Assembly: GCA_003647675.1 (NCBI GenBank)
Contig: QMNH01000001.1
Location: forward strand, 1-22,834
Source: Candidatus Falkowiibacteriota bacterium
GTDB lineage: Bacteria; Patescibacteriota; Patescibacteriia; Patescibacteriales; UBA12075
Direction: 5' to 3'
Length of the DNA: 22,834 nucleotides
Shown here: positions 14,716 through 22,017 of the stretch, piece after piece
How positions within the stretch are numbered: the stretch's first letter is position 1
Layout of the letters: every line of letters starts with the position of its first letter
Program-made: the position numbers and the translations under genes
The notes under the pieces: generated by a model
Seen by the model: the letters and a program-made list of their open reading frames with translations, nothing else
Database searches by the model: none
Told to the model about the DNA's origin: nothing

Positions 14716-16070
14716 TATACGGCCTTTCCTCTAATATGTTTTGACATGCTCAGTAGAGTTTCCTGTTTACTCTCTTTTCTTATGATGGAATCAACTATGA
14801 CCTCTTCTATAGTATCCTCAGCCGTTAAGTCTATGATCAAATCGACTTCAGCCACGTACGGATTATTCATCCTTTTCTCAGTCTGTAAACGTGTTTCCAA
14901 CCCGAGAGGGGAGCTGAAATATACCGTAACGTCAGCTTTATTAATAGTAGCTCCGTACTTTAAACATTCAGGTTGACAATAGAGAACCTGTATTTTATTA
15001 CCCTGGAAATTATTTATTAAAGAATCCCTCTCATTTATACTTACGGTTCCGCTTATCATACCACTTTTTATTTTTAATCTGTCAAGTAATAACCCTATAT
15101 GATGAAGCTCGAAAGTATGCACAGCCCATATAATAATCTTACTATTTTTTAATTCACCTAATAAGAGGTCTTTTAAAACTTCAAGTTTTGTGCCGTCAAT
15201 AGGTTTAATAGTATCTCCATACACTGACTTATTAAGTATAAAGCCTGAACATAATTGACGTAATAGGGAATATTTACTTACATTGTAATCAGTAGCTACC
15301 ATAATATTATCATACTGTAAAACAAAATTCTTACATAAATTTTTATAAGCCTTCATTGTCTTATTTGATAGTCTGAACACCCTTCTCTCATAAACAACTT
15401 TATTATATAGACCGGCGTCAGCTTGGGAGATAGTAATACAAAATTTACTTACCCTATCCGTCAAGAATTTCAAACCTGTTTCCGATATACAATAACTATG
15501 TGCATCATATTTTATAAATAATTCATGTCTAAAATGCCAGTAATCTTTAAATCCTAAAATTTTAGGATCAAGAAATTTTAATTGTTGGAAAATATCAAGT
15601 TCACTTTCCGGCATAGGTGTACCAGTTAATATATACCGCCTGTCAACGTCTCTATATCCCTTTGTGTAATGTTGCGACATTTTTGTCGTTGGATTTTTTA
15701 AACTCGTAGATTCATCATACACTACAGACTTAAATTTTTTATTTACAATTTCTGGAAACGATAAATGGTTTTCCCTATTGACAAGTTGGAAAGGGCTTTG
15801 ATTAAATAGGCTTTCCTGTCGTTGTTTCTTTGTTCCATGTATCAAATGTATATCATTTTTATCTACGTTAAAGGTGTTAATTAATTCCTGTTTCCATCCG
15901 TACAGAGCTGAGTAAGGCCCCACAATTAACGCCGGTAAAGTATTATTACTAAGTATGTCGAAGATAGTTAAACGTGCCTTACCTAAACGCATATCGAGGA
16001 AATACGCTGGGTGAGAAACGGTTTTACTATAGTAAAACGCCGTACGTTGATGTTTAGCCAGTATTCTCAT
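14715..16070 (-). CDS. SNF2-like superfamily 2 helicase with altered P-loop
   Basis: This encodes 451 residues. Superfamily 2 motifs appear in order: motif I DMRLGKAR (26-33), motif Ia LIVGPYSALYGW (48-59), motif II YDES (118-121), motif III LTGTP (148-152). A C-terminal RecA-like domain carries IIIWAVHTFELH and a motif VI-like LETRLQTEKRMNNP. SNF2-like proteins move along duplex DNA, and phage members assist replication or recombination. Motif I has Arg and Ala where DMGLGKT is usual, so ATP hydrolysis may be altered. AAAGGA lies about 12 bases before the ATG, a long spacing, just past a hairpin. Confidence 0.85.
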   Translation of the reverse strand: MRILAKHQRTAFYYSKTVSHPAYFLDMRLGKARLTIFDILSNNTLPALIVGPYSALYGWKQELINTFNVDKNDIHLIHGTKKQRQESLFNQSPFQLVNRENHLSFPEIVNKKFKSVVYDESTSLKNPTTKMSQHYTKGYRDVDRRYILTGTPMPESELDIFQQLKFLDPKILGFKDYWHFRHELFIKYDAHSYCISETGLKFLTDRVSKFCITISQADAGLYNKVVYERRVFRLSNKTMKAYKNLCKNFVLQYDNIMVATDYNVSKYSLLRQLCSGFILNKSVYGDTIKPIDGTKLEVLKDLLLGELKNSKIIIWAVHTFELHHIGLLLDRLKIKSGMISGTVSINERDSLINNFQGNKIQVLYCQPECLKYGATINKADVTVYFSSPLGLETRLQTEKRMNNPYVAEVDLIIDLTAEDTIEEVIVDSIIRKESKQETLLSMSKHIRGKAV

Positions 16071-16091
16071 AAGTAAATTAAATCCTTTTAT

Positions 16092-16121
16092 ATTTAGGGT
16101 ACTTATTTAAGTACCCTAAAT
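16092..16121. other. perfect 13-bp hairpin upstream of the SNF2-like gene
   Basis: Bases 16092-16104 are perfectly complementary to 16109-16121 (core AGGGTACTT / AAGTACCCT) around a 4-base loop. On the minus strand no T-run follows; instead the helicase ribosome site lies a few bases on. On the plus strand T-rich sequence follows about ten bases later. It could be an RNA processing site, a translational switch or a protein-binding dyad rather than a plain terminator. The gap 16071-16129 holds nothing else. Confidence 0.75.
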
Positions 16122-16129
16122 TATTGAAA

Positions 16130-16678
16130 TTATTTTTTAATTTTTTTCAGCTTTTTAACTTTTTCAATAGGAGCCTCTTCTTTTTTCTCCTCTTTACTTT
16201 CAGGCGTGCTTCCTATATCATATTTCGCCTTTAAAGCCTTTTTAATAGGGCTCTTTTTTACTGACGGTTTTTTCGGCTTTCTCGGTACTGTAGAAGCTGG
16301 TACAGGTAAGTCATCTACTATTACGATTCTTTCGTAAGGTATTTCCTGTTTAGGTACAAAACAGTTAGTACCGTTATTTATATGCCAGCGTACTCCTGAA
16401 ACCTTGCCTGGTTTATACTCCCCAAGTTCTGGGAACTTCTTTTCAGTCAATTTAGAGATATTAGTATCTGTGTGTATCTGTGCGGTAATCAAATCAGTTA
16501 CATACTTTCTTTGAGCTTTTTTACCTGTAAGCTCCTCAGTTTCCGTTTTGTCAATAGGTTCCTTGATGTCTTTTTTAATAGCTTTTTTAATAGCTTTTTC
16601 CGTAACCTTATTGATCTTCTCAGCGGGATCCTTAACTGGTTTTTTTACCACTGTTTTCTTCTTAATCTTTACGGCCAT
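16130..16678 (-). CDS. lysine-rich protein with conserved-looking middle
   Basis: This encodes 182 residues. The N-terminal 50 residues are Lys-rich with a repeating KAIKKAIKKDIKEPI pattern. The middle (about 58-110: KYVTDLITAQIHTDTNISKL, then KVSGVRWHINNGTNCF) looks folded and may be a small helical DNA-binding domain. The rest is Pro/Lys-rich, ending KVKKLKKIKK. GGAGGT precedes the ATG. The histone-like ends suggest DNA or RNA binding. No family is recognised. Confidence 0.75.
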   Translation of the reverse strand: MAVKIKKKTVVKKPVKDPAEKINKVTEKAIKKAIKKDIKEPIDKTETEELTGKKAQRKYVTDLITAQIHTDTNISKLTEKKFPELGEYKPGKVSGVRWHINNGTNCFVPKQEIPYERIVIVDDLPVPASTVPRKPKKPSVKKSPIKKALKAKYDIGSTPESKEEKKEEAPIEKVKKLKKIKK

Positions 16679-16724
16679 ATCATACCTCCAAAAAATTAGT
16701 ACATGAATTTAGTTAGTTGTAAAA

Positions 16725-17012
16725 TTAATCCTCAAAAATTATACTCTTTTCAATTCTATTCCATATGGTGGACTGTTTTAAGATAGGTTTATTAATCCCG
16801 GAATTCTCTAAAAGCTTTACGCGTATTCTCTTTATCAAATTTACATCCAAATCACTATCATTTAAGAACACGCCGAAAGCGCGGGAAAAGAATTCATTCA
16901 GTACAGTATATGCCTCAAATTTCGGTACTTCAGAGATAGAGGAATACAACATCCACATAAATGACATTTCCTCAGTGCATTTTTTAGTATAGTCTTTAGA
17001 TATTAAATGCAT
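16725..17012 (-). CDS. hypothetical protein
   Basis: This encodes 95 mostly helical residues (FMWMLYSSISEVPKFEAYTV and a later DVNLIKRIRVKLLENSG helix). The ATG forms TAATG with the DUF932-like gene stop and has AAAGG upstream, so the pair is translationally coupled. There are no recognisable motifs. It may work with the DUF932-like protein. Confidence 0.75.
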   Translation of the reverse strand: MHLISKDYTKKCTEEMSFMWMLYSSISEVPKFEAYTVLNEFFSRAFGVFLNDSDLDVNLIKRIRVKLLENSGINKPILKQSTIWNRIEKSIIFED

Positions 17013-17953
17013 TATAAAATACCTTTCAAAGATTTTATAGGTAATTTAGCGGACGGCATTTCCGAAGTAATAATTTTTGTAATTTCGTACAGAGCTTTCA
17101 TTTTTAAAACTTCACCTGTCCCAAACAACATTCCCCTTAAGGCTCCCTGTTGTGCTGTTTCATTATTTGAGGGACGGTAATTGACAGAATGGTCTGTATA
17201 ATTTGTAACAGCATTTAGTAATGCGTACGCGGTCCCAGACTGTTTCTTAAAAGTGTTATCGTCATTAGTTTCAAAATTATTAAGAATAGTTAGAGCTTTA
17301 TTCTCAGCCACATTCGACATAATGCCCTCATCATTTTGAAAAATATTATTAACTATTTTACCGACAACAGGAACAGATAATTTTATTTTAGCGAGTGAAT
17401 TAAGAAGGGCGAAAAAGTTTTTTATCTCAGAACTTAACAGGCCTACGGTATCATACATTCCCTCTATCTTTAAGGGGGCATTTTGTGTATGCCTGACATA
17501 ATCAATAGAATGTTTTGTAGGTAATGTCATACCGTTAGTACATATTAAACGTTTAGTATTAAGACCTAACGAAAAAGACCCGCTACCGTCGTGCATGGCG
17601 CGGACTATTAAAGAAGTATTTACAATATCACCGACGTTTCCGACATCAAGAGAGAAGTCTTTTAAATCGAATTCAGCAAAAACAGAGCGCCCGCCCTGGA
17701 AACTATCCGATCTTAAACATTCCATGTTTAAACCGTTTTCCTGTAAACGGTCAATGAAATTAAAAATCTCCCTGTTCTGAATTACTCTGTAGTTATTAGT
17801 AACTACACCCAGGAAATCATTATTGTCTGTTCTAAAAGTACCTTTAATTGGTAATACTTTACCTTTAGAATCGTAGATAGGACGTTTTTCAACATCCCAG
17901 TTTAAATTTGATTTTTGGAAATCTTTTAAATTGTGGATTTTTGTACGGCTCAT
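17012..17953 (-). CDS. DUF932 family phage protein
   Basis: This encodes 313 residues. The start is taken as the ATG at 17951-17953, which has GAGGGG seven bases upstream; an ATG 15 bases earlier has none. The sequence matches the DUF932 (phage/plasmid-like, TIGR03299) pattern: FLGVVTNNYRVIQNREIFNF near residue 47, then a GGRSVFAEFDL strand, and LICTNGMTLPTKHS near residue 135. Members are common beside phage replication genes, but their biochemical role is not settled. A short leader hairpin (17976-17993) precedes the gene, similar to that of the next gene upstream. Confidence 0.85.
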   Translation of the reverse strand: MSRTKIHNLKDFQKSNLNWDVEKRPIYDSKGKVLPIKGTFRTDNNDFLGVVTNNYRVIQNREIFNFIDRLQENGLNMECLRSDSFQGGRSVFAEFDLKDFSLDVGNVGDIVNTSLIVRAMHDGSGSFSLGLNTKRLICTNGMTLPTKHSIDYVRHTQNAPLKIEGMYDTVGLLSSEIKNFFALLNSLAKIKLSVPVVGKIVNNIFQNDEGIMSNVAENKALTILNNFETNDDNTFKKQSGTAYALLNAVTNYTDHSVNYRPSNNETAQQGALRGMLFGTGEVLKMKALYEITKIITSEMPSAKLPIKSLKGIL

Positions 17954-17975
17954 AAGAGCTCCCCTCATTTTTTAA

Positions 17976-17993
17976 AGTTGTGTTCTATCAACT
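17976..17993 (-). promoter_or_regulatory. leader hairpin, copy A
   Basis: On the minus strand AGTTG and CAACT pair around the loop ATAGAACA, followed by TTTAAAAAATGA and then the ribosome site of the DUF932-like gene. It is closely similar to 18327-18345, with different but still complementary stem bases. Confidence 0.55.
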
Positions 17994-17999
17994 AATTAT

Positions 18000-18305
18000 T
18001 TAAACGAAATCTATATCTACTACAATTATTTTATTTTTAAAATAGTTTACAATTATAGTTTTAATATTACCTGTAAACGTGGTTGAGAACAATACTGTAC
18101 CGTTATTATCATTATTAGCTATATACTGTAATAACCTACCCAAACTCTCAGGACGCGCGGACACTCTGAAAATTTCCTCATGATCCGTGAAAGAAAATTT
18201 ATCAACAATTCTACGATATACACAATAATAAACACAAGAGCCCCCGTTTTCAAGAACCTCCGTTTTCTCAACTTTAATGTTAACCAGTTTATTTTTGAAA
18301 TACAT
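18000..18305 (-). CDS. hypothetical protein, beta-rich
   Basis: This encodes 101 residues from the ATG at 18303-18305, which has AAGGGA six bases upstream; an ATG 15 bases earlier lacks a site. It consists largely of short beta strands (KLVNIKVEKTEVL, SCVYYCVYRRIV, TIIVNYFKNKIIVVDIDFV) with one helix (RPESLGRLLQYIAN). It resembles in size and style the 93-residue protein at 2526-2807. The function is unknown. A predicted promoter and a leader hairpin lie upstream. Confidence 0.72.
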   Translation of the reverse strand: MYFKNKLVNIKVEKTEVLENGGSCVYYCVYRRIVDKFSFTDHEEIFRVSARPESLGRLLQYIANNDNNGTVLFSTTFTGNIKTIIVNYFKNKIIVVDIDFV

Positions 18306-18326
18306 AATAATTCCCTTCATTTTTTA

Positions 18327-18345
18327 AAGTGTTGTTCTGTCACTT
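18327..18345 (-). promoter_or_regulatory. leader hairpin, copy B
   Basis: On the minus strand AAGTG and CACTT pair around ACAGAACAA, followed by TAAAAAATGA and the ribosome site of the 18000-18305 gene. It matches copy A in loop and flank, with compensating stem changes. Confidence 0.55.
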
Positions 18346-18356
18346 AATACCTAAAT

Positions 18357-18385
18357 AAAATAATAAATGTAATCTTTAAACGCAA
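18357..18385 (-). promoter_or_regulatory. predicted sigma70-type promoter
   Basis: On the minus strand TTGCGT (18380-18385) and TATTTT (18357-18362) are 17 bases apart, upstream of leader hairpin B. The -35 region is part of an AAACGCAATAC word (18378-18388) also found twice at 19178-19199. Confidence 0.42.
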
Positions 18386-18431
18386 TACTTTTTTTATATT
18401 TTTATTTTCCGTCCATCTAAATCGTTTAAAA

Positions 18432-18674
18432 CTAACAACTTACAGCGCCTACTTTTTTAAAATTTTTTAAACGCGTAGTTTTTACGCGCTGGGAAACGGC
18501 TGTAAGATAATTCTGCCTGTCTCTCTTCAGGCTGAAGGATACAGTATTTATAGTAGATGACAATGAGACATGCTTATACATTTCCTCCATAGCCTTCCTG
18601 TGGCTTGTGGCGTGTATTGTGAATACGGACACTGTATCGAGTTTAGTTCTTATTGTAGCTGTGAAAGGTATCAT
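18432..18674 (-). CDS. small basic hypothetical protein
   Basis: This encodes 80 residues. The first 30 are beta-like (FTATIRTKLDTVSVFTIHA), then an amphipathic helix (HRKAMEEMYKHV), then basic residues (VKTTRLKNFKKVG). AAGGAG lies about ten bases before the ATG. The beginning reads like an alpha/beta sandwich of the type often seen in small phage modulators, but no family is recognised. Confidence 0.7.
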   Translation of the reverse strand: MIPFTATIRTKLDTVSVFTIHATSHRKAMEEMYKHVSLSSTINTVSFSLKRDRQNYLTAVSQRVKTTRLKNFKKVGAVSC

Positions 18675-18701
18675 TCTTAAAAATCTCCTTCTTAATTAGT
18701 A

Positions 18702-18911
18702 TTAATATGAACGTTTCATGAAAATTTCAACATCTGAAAAACGTATAATATGCCTAACCTGTTTTATATCGTTAGATTCGGTGAAAACTTGTAGCAACTT
18801 CTCAGCTTTATCTATGCCTACTACGGACGACGTATAGTAATGATCTAACTGTATATTATATTGATCCGGGAATTTTAATGTACCTGCGAGTTTTAAAATT
18901 TCAGCCTTCAA
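18702..18911 (-). CDS. hypothetical protein, first gene of the DNA-metabolism block
   Basis: This encodes 69 residues from a TTG at 18909-18911 with AGGAGGT four bases upstream. It is a small alpha/beta protein (KAEKLLQVFTESNDIKQVRH helix and strand). Its position as first gene after copy 2 of the intergenic element parallels the gene at 2526-2807 after copy 1: both use TTG with a very strong ribosome site. The function is unknown. Confidence 0.72.
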   Translation of the reverse strand: MKAEILKLAGTLKFPDQYNIQLDHYYTSSVVGIDKAEKLLQVFTESNDIKQVRHIIRFSDVEIFMKRSY

Positions 18912-18951
18912 CGTGACCTCCTAAAAAATGTTAATTATTGACTACTACTTA

Positions 18952-18980
18952 AATATAACACTGTTCCAGAATAAAAGCAA
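18952..18980 (-). promoter_or_regulatory. predicted promoter of the DNA-metabolism block
   Basis: On the minus strand TTGCTT (18975-18980), a 17-base spacer and TATATT (18952-18957) form a promoter with an extended -10 (TGT before TATATT), about 35 bases before the TTG start at 18911. The -35 region shares the TTGCxTTTATT pattern with the promoter at 2848-2877. Confidence 0.6.
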
Positions 18981-19000
18981 TAAAAAAGATATAATAACGC

Positions 19001-19175
19001 AATAATTATGCGCCTTCACGCATGGGGTGTATACCTATACTAATAATAAAAATTTACAAATAATAATATATATAACTATAAATCATACACTTACAGCTTA
19101 AAACCTGTATTCTTGAGTAAAATAAACACTGTTCTATTATATATGAAGGTAGTTATATACGTATACGCCATGCGT
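19001..19175. repeat. palindrome-bounded intergenic element, copy 2
   Basis: The outer arms are imperfect inverted repeats: ACGCATGGGGT followed by GTATAC words at 19018-19034, and GTATACGCCATGCGT at 19161-19175. The core 19035-19074 is identical to the reverse complement of 3041-3080, and 19100-19111 matches 3004-3015 at the same 25-base distance. It is inverted relative to copy 1. It lies between the tail-gene terminator and the promoter at 18952-18980. No gene is seen in 18912-19274. Confidence 0.85.
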
Positions 19176-19177
19176 TA

Positions 19178-19199
19178 GTATTGCGTTTGTATTGCGTTT
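19178..19199. repeat. tandem 11-bp repeat
   Basis: GTATTGCGTTT occurs twice in direct tandem. Its complement AAACGCAATAC also occurs at 18378-18388, and the shorter AACGCAATA at 18996-19004. The words cluster around element copy 2 and its promoter region. Confidence 0.7.
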
Positions 19200-19210
19200 C
19201 AAATAAATAA

Positions 19211-19268
19211 GGAGCGAAAGCCTGTCCTTGACAACAGGCAGACACTCCCGGAGGCAGCCGTAAGGCTG
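19211..19268 (-). terminator. two-hairpin RNA / terminator after tail genes
   Basis: The first hairpin just past the tail-gene stop has a 5-base stem (19255-19259 with 19264-19268). The second has an outer stem (19211-19216 with 19243-19248), a symmetric 3x3 internal loop and a 6-base inner stem (19220-19225 with 19234-19239). One outer pair is G-U only when read as minus-strand RNA and a mismatch on the plus strand, which supports minus-strand transcription. TTATTTATTT follows, as in a Rho-independent terminator. Confidence 0.65.
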
Positions 19269-19274
19269 TTGACA

Positions 19275-20111
19275 TTAGGTAGGCCAGCCTAAATCTGTTT
19301 TACTTTTGAGAGTAATAGTCTGTCCCATTATCCCAGAAGCTGATATACTGTGTTGGAATATCCAATCAGTACAATAATTCTGAACAGCCGCCCCAGTGGA
19401 GTCGGCGGTCTTTATATCCCAGGCGTTTCCATTACCGGCGATTACCCTACCGTTAATCTCACCGTTAAATTGTTGGCATCTAATATTCGCGTGTTGTTCA
19501 TTAGGTAGATCCCAATTGGCGGGTTGAGCTAAAATCTCAAGTACGCACCCGTCAAGTTGTCCGGCGTTAGCTGTTCCTATTAAAAACGGGTCGGGAAAAG
19601 TTAATAAAAGAATATCTCTATACCTGACGTAAGACATGTCAAAATCCAAGTAATGAGATAAATCACTCACACCGCCTACGTCGATAGGTCCCCGAATAGT
19701 TCCAGCACTGCCAGCAATGAGACCTGACCAACCGCGCCCTATAAATTGCGGATTTAACTTCAATGAAGCGGATACAGTACCGACAATGGAACCGGATATT
19801 ACGGCCGACATTTGACTCTGTAAATCACCCACTTGAATACTTAAAGAATTTATAGCGTTCTGAGCTGAGTCTGCCCATCCGTCAAGGGAAGGGAATAGAG
19901 AATTTACAACATAATTTTGCTGTTCATAAGTCAACCTATGCAGCCAGTTCATTACGTTACGTTCAGGCCGTTTACGGAAAGGAATCCATCCGAAAAGTTT
20001 TTGAGTGGCCGAAGCTTCTACAACATTATTTTCCCCTGTTGTTGGGTCTATCTGATCTGTCCTCGCGAATTCCGGCAAGTCTGCGGGTGGGTCTGGAAAA
20101 ATTAGTCCCAT
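19275..20111 (-). CDS. tail fibre-like structural protein
   Basis: This encodes 278 residues. The N-terminus (FPDPPADLPEFARTDQIDP, then GWIPFRKRPERNVMNWLHRL at about 41-60) resembles the start of phage tail fibre or appendage proteins, where a P-RN-NW segment precedes a helix. A coiled-coil-like helix (about 75-105) follows, then beta-rich sequence to the end with two cysteines in the last third. AGGAG lies eight bases before the ATG. It is the last gene of the tail block, the usual place for host-recognition proteins. Receptor specificity cannot be read. Confidence 0.65.
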   Translation of the reverse strand: MGLIFPDPPADLPEFARTDQIDPTTGENNVVEASATQKLFGWIPFRKRPERNVMNWLHRLTYEQQNYVVNSLFPSLDGWADSAQNAINSLSIQVGDLQSQMSAVISGSIVGTVSASLKLNPQFIGRGWSGLIAGSAGTIRGPIDVGGVSDLSHYLDFDMSYVRYRDILLLTFPDPFLIGTANAGQLDGCVLEILAQPANWDLPNEQHANIRCQQFNGEINGRVIAGNGNAWDIKTADSTGAAVQNYCTDWIFQHSISASGIMGQTITLKSKTDLGWPT

Positions 20112-20145
20112 ATTCTTATCTCCTATGAAAATTATTATTTGTAAA

Positions 20146-20841
20146 TTAAGTTATTAACTCAACGAAACGTCCGCCTTCAAGTACATTACCTACACCCGTT
20201 TCACCGAACCCCAGCGTATTAGCCTCCGGAGGATAACCGCCTTCACCATCAAAAGCGAAATCCGGGTCGTCATCAATTGACCAAGTGAGGATAATCTTAA
20301 CGCCTGAAGAAGCGATTAATTCAATCCTTTCCCGTAAATCTGAGGGGGGAGTGAAAACTGATTTAAAATTTATTAATAAAGTAGCGTTACCTATTTCTCT
20401 TAAGTGCATCTCCGTCGGATTCATTATAGCTTGGAAAGCTTCTATAATTGTTTCAGGTTCCCCGCTTGACTTATTGACGAAAATCCGTAATCGTATAGCT
20501 TCTCTATAATTATCGTCTGTTCTAAAATTACGCTCCTCACCTACAAGCTCCCCTATCATGTCAAGCTGGTCCCCTGTCTGTGTATCCAAATCTTTTAGAA
20601 GTTTTAAAGTACTGAGAACATCTTCTATATTCTGAGTTTCCTTTACAAATATAGCGGCAGCGGCTTTAAGCTGTTCCCTATCTGTAAACTGCTCTACTAA
20701 TAGATTTAAAGCTCTTTCAACATGGTTAGGTATAGAATCGTCAGGTTGACCGACGAAATCAAAATAACCAAATGAGGCTATTAACCCCATCCGTAAAGGT
20801 ATTGTTTGACCGTAAAGAGCTATATTATTTATATTCGGCAT
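20146..20841 (-). CDS. DUF2612-like baseplate/tail protein
   Basis: This encodes 231 residues. The segment GDQLDMIGELVGEERNFRTD (about 93-112) followed by DNYREAIRLRIFVNKSSGEP is the signature of DUF2612 and gpI/YmfQ-like tail proteins, which link the baseplate to the fibres in contractile or siphovirus tails. The helical N-terminal region contains VERALNLLVEQF, and the C-terminus is Gly-rich (GEGGYPPEANTLGFGETGVG). GAGGGG precedes the ATG by five bases. It sits between two structural genes with short gaps. Confidence 0.78.
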   Translation of the reverse strand: MPNINNIALYGQTIPLRMGLIASFGYFDFVGQPDDSIPNHVERALNLLVEQFTDREQLKAAAAIFVKETQNIEDVLSTLKLLKDLDTQTGDQLDMIGELVGEERNFRTDDNYREAIRLRIFVNKSSGEPETIIEAFQAIMNPTEMHLREIGNATLLINFKSVFTPPSDLRERIELIASSGVKIILTWSIDDDPDFAFDGEGGYPPEANTLGFGETGVGNVLEGGRFVELIT

Positions 20842-20853
20842 TAATACCCCTCG

Positions 20854-22017
20854 TTAAGGAATTACAACTCTTGAACGTTCTGTTTCAGTAGATCTGGTAA
20901 TGGTCAAAATAGATGTGTTGTCCCTTTTGTAAAAGGTTAGGTCACCCACATTAGGCGTATCTTTACGGATACGGCCATCCATCATAGCCATAGATAATTG
21001 TAGAATCATATCCACGGTTATGCCATCTACTACACTTGACAGATTGAAATCGGATAAAGTACCGCTCGGTAATTTATCTATAATTTTTTGTAGCTCAGTG
21101 TCAATAGATTCAAAATTGGAACCGGCTACCGCTGGGGTAGAGCTGACATCCTCTGATCTGAAGGCTTTGGCTATTATCTGTTTATTAACTGTACTATCAT
21201 TTAAGTCTCCAGTGCTTGTTCCTATAGCTGTTATGATATCTGCGTGTTGATCTTGTAGGGTGTCATGTTCGGTTGATAAATCTTGTTGATTTACTACAAG
21301 TGTAAAGTGTTCAGCGAATAAAGTGTCATGTTCCGCTGCGAGTTCTGCGAGTTCCGCCGCGTCAATATCTTTACCGACTCCCTGACCTCTCGCCACAATA
21401 CCTGAATAAGCGCCGCCTGTAGCTTCGGCTTTAATAGCGTTCCCGTTGGGGGACAGTACTTGTATACCGTGACTGTCGGCGGATATACCGGGTGAAATTT
21501 TTAAAGCGATATTACCGGATACTATCCCAAGACCTACGCCGCCACTATCTATATTAGATACCTGCATACCCGGTTGAGCGGATCCTTTACCTTCACAGTT
21601 AAAGCCTATACCGAGTACTGTATTTTTAGCTTCGAAAGCCGCCTCACTTGACGTATTGCTGATAGCGGATAATTGTTCTAATTTAATCTTACCTACTCCA
21701 TCCGCGCCGTAGTACGCGTTATAAGCGTTTAAAGTCATAACCTGAAAGTCATGGAATACATGTAAAGGGCTTGTCCCGTTAGGGGAAGTCCAATAACTTA
21801 TACGTATCCTACCCAGTGTATTTAAGTCAGACGTTGACAGGATAAGAGCGTGCTCACCGTTCTCCCTATATACTGTCATGTTTGTTGTATTTCCGTACGC
21901 TCCGCCGTTTTTTGATATCCTAAACTGTTTTGAAGCTGTAACAGGCGTTAAACCGTCCGCTTCAACTATGGGACCTACTATGACCGTTGAGGCTGTACTT
22001 TGTGGTAAAGGTAACAT
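20854..22017 (-). CDS. tail/baseplate appendage protein
   Basis: This encodes 387 residues. The first 95 form a beta-sandwich-like domain (TVIVGPIVEADGLTPVTA, then NGEHALILSTSDLNTLGRIR) of the kind found at the start of phage upper-baseplate and receptor-binding proteins. A Gly-rich beta region (about 115-215) with repeating strands follows. A coiled-coil stretch has recurring EHDTL and EH-TL words (about 225-265). The C-terminal domain ends LTFYKRDNTSILTITRSTE, a pattern common in tail proteins. AAGGA precedes the ATG by eight bases, in line with TTTACAA. Confidence 0.7.
   Translation of the reverse strand: MLPLPQSTASTVIVGPIVEADGLTPVTASKQFRISKNGGAYGNTTNMTVYRENGEHALILSTSDLNTLGRIRISYWTSPNGTSPLHVFHDFQVMTLNAYNAYYGADGVGKIKLEQLSAISNTSSEAAFEAKNTVLGIGFNCEGKGSAQPGMQVSNIDSGGVGLGIVSGNIALKISPGISADSHGIQVLSPNGNAIKAEATGGAYSGIVARGQGVGKDIDAAELAELAAEHDTLFAEHFTLVVNQQDLSTEHDTLQDQHADIITAIGTSTGDLNDSTVNKQIIAKAFRSEDVSSTPAVAGSNFESIDTELQKIIDKLPSGTLSDFNLSSVVDGITVDMILQLSMAMMDGRIRKDTPNVGDLTFYKRDNTSILTITRSTETERSRVVIP

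Noticed and set aside
19041..19074. Low-complexity AT tract as a chance match between the two intergenic regions
   Set aside because: Forty identical bases plus a second 12-bp match at the same 25-bp offset and similar outer arms are too much for chance, so it is kept as a true repeat.
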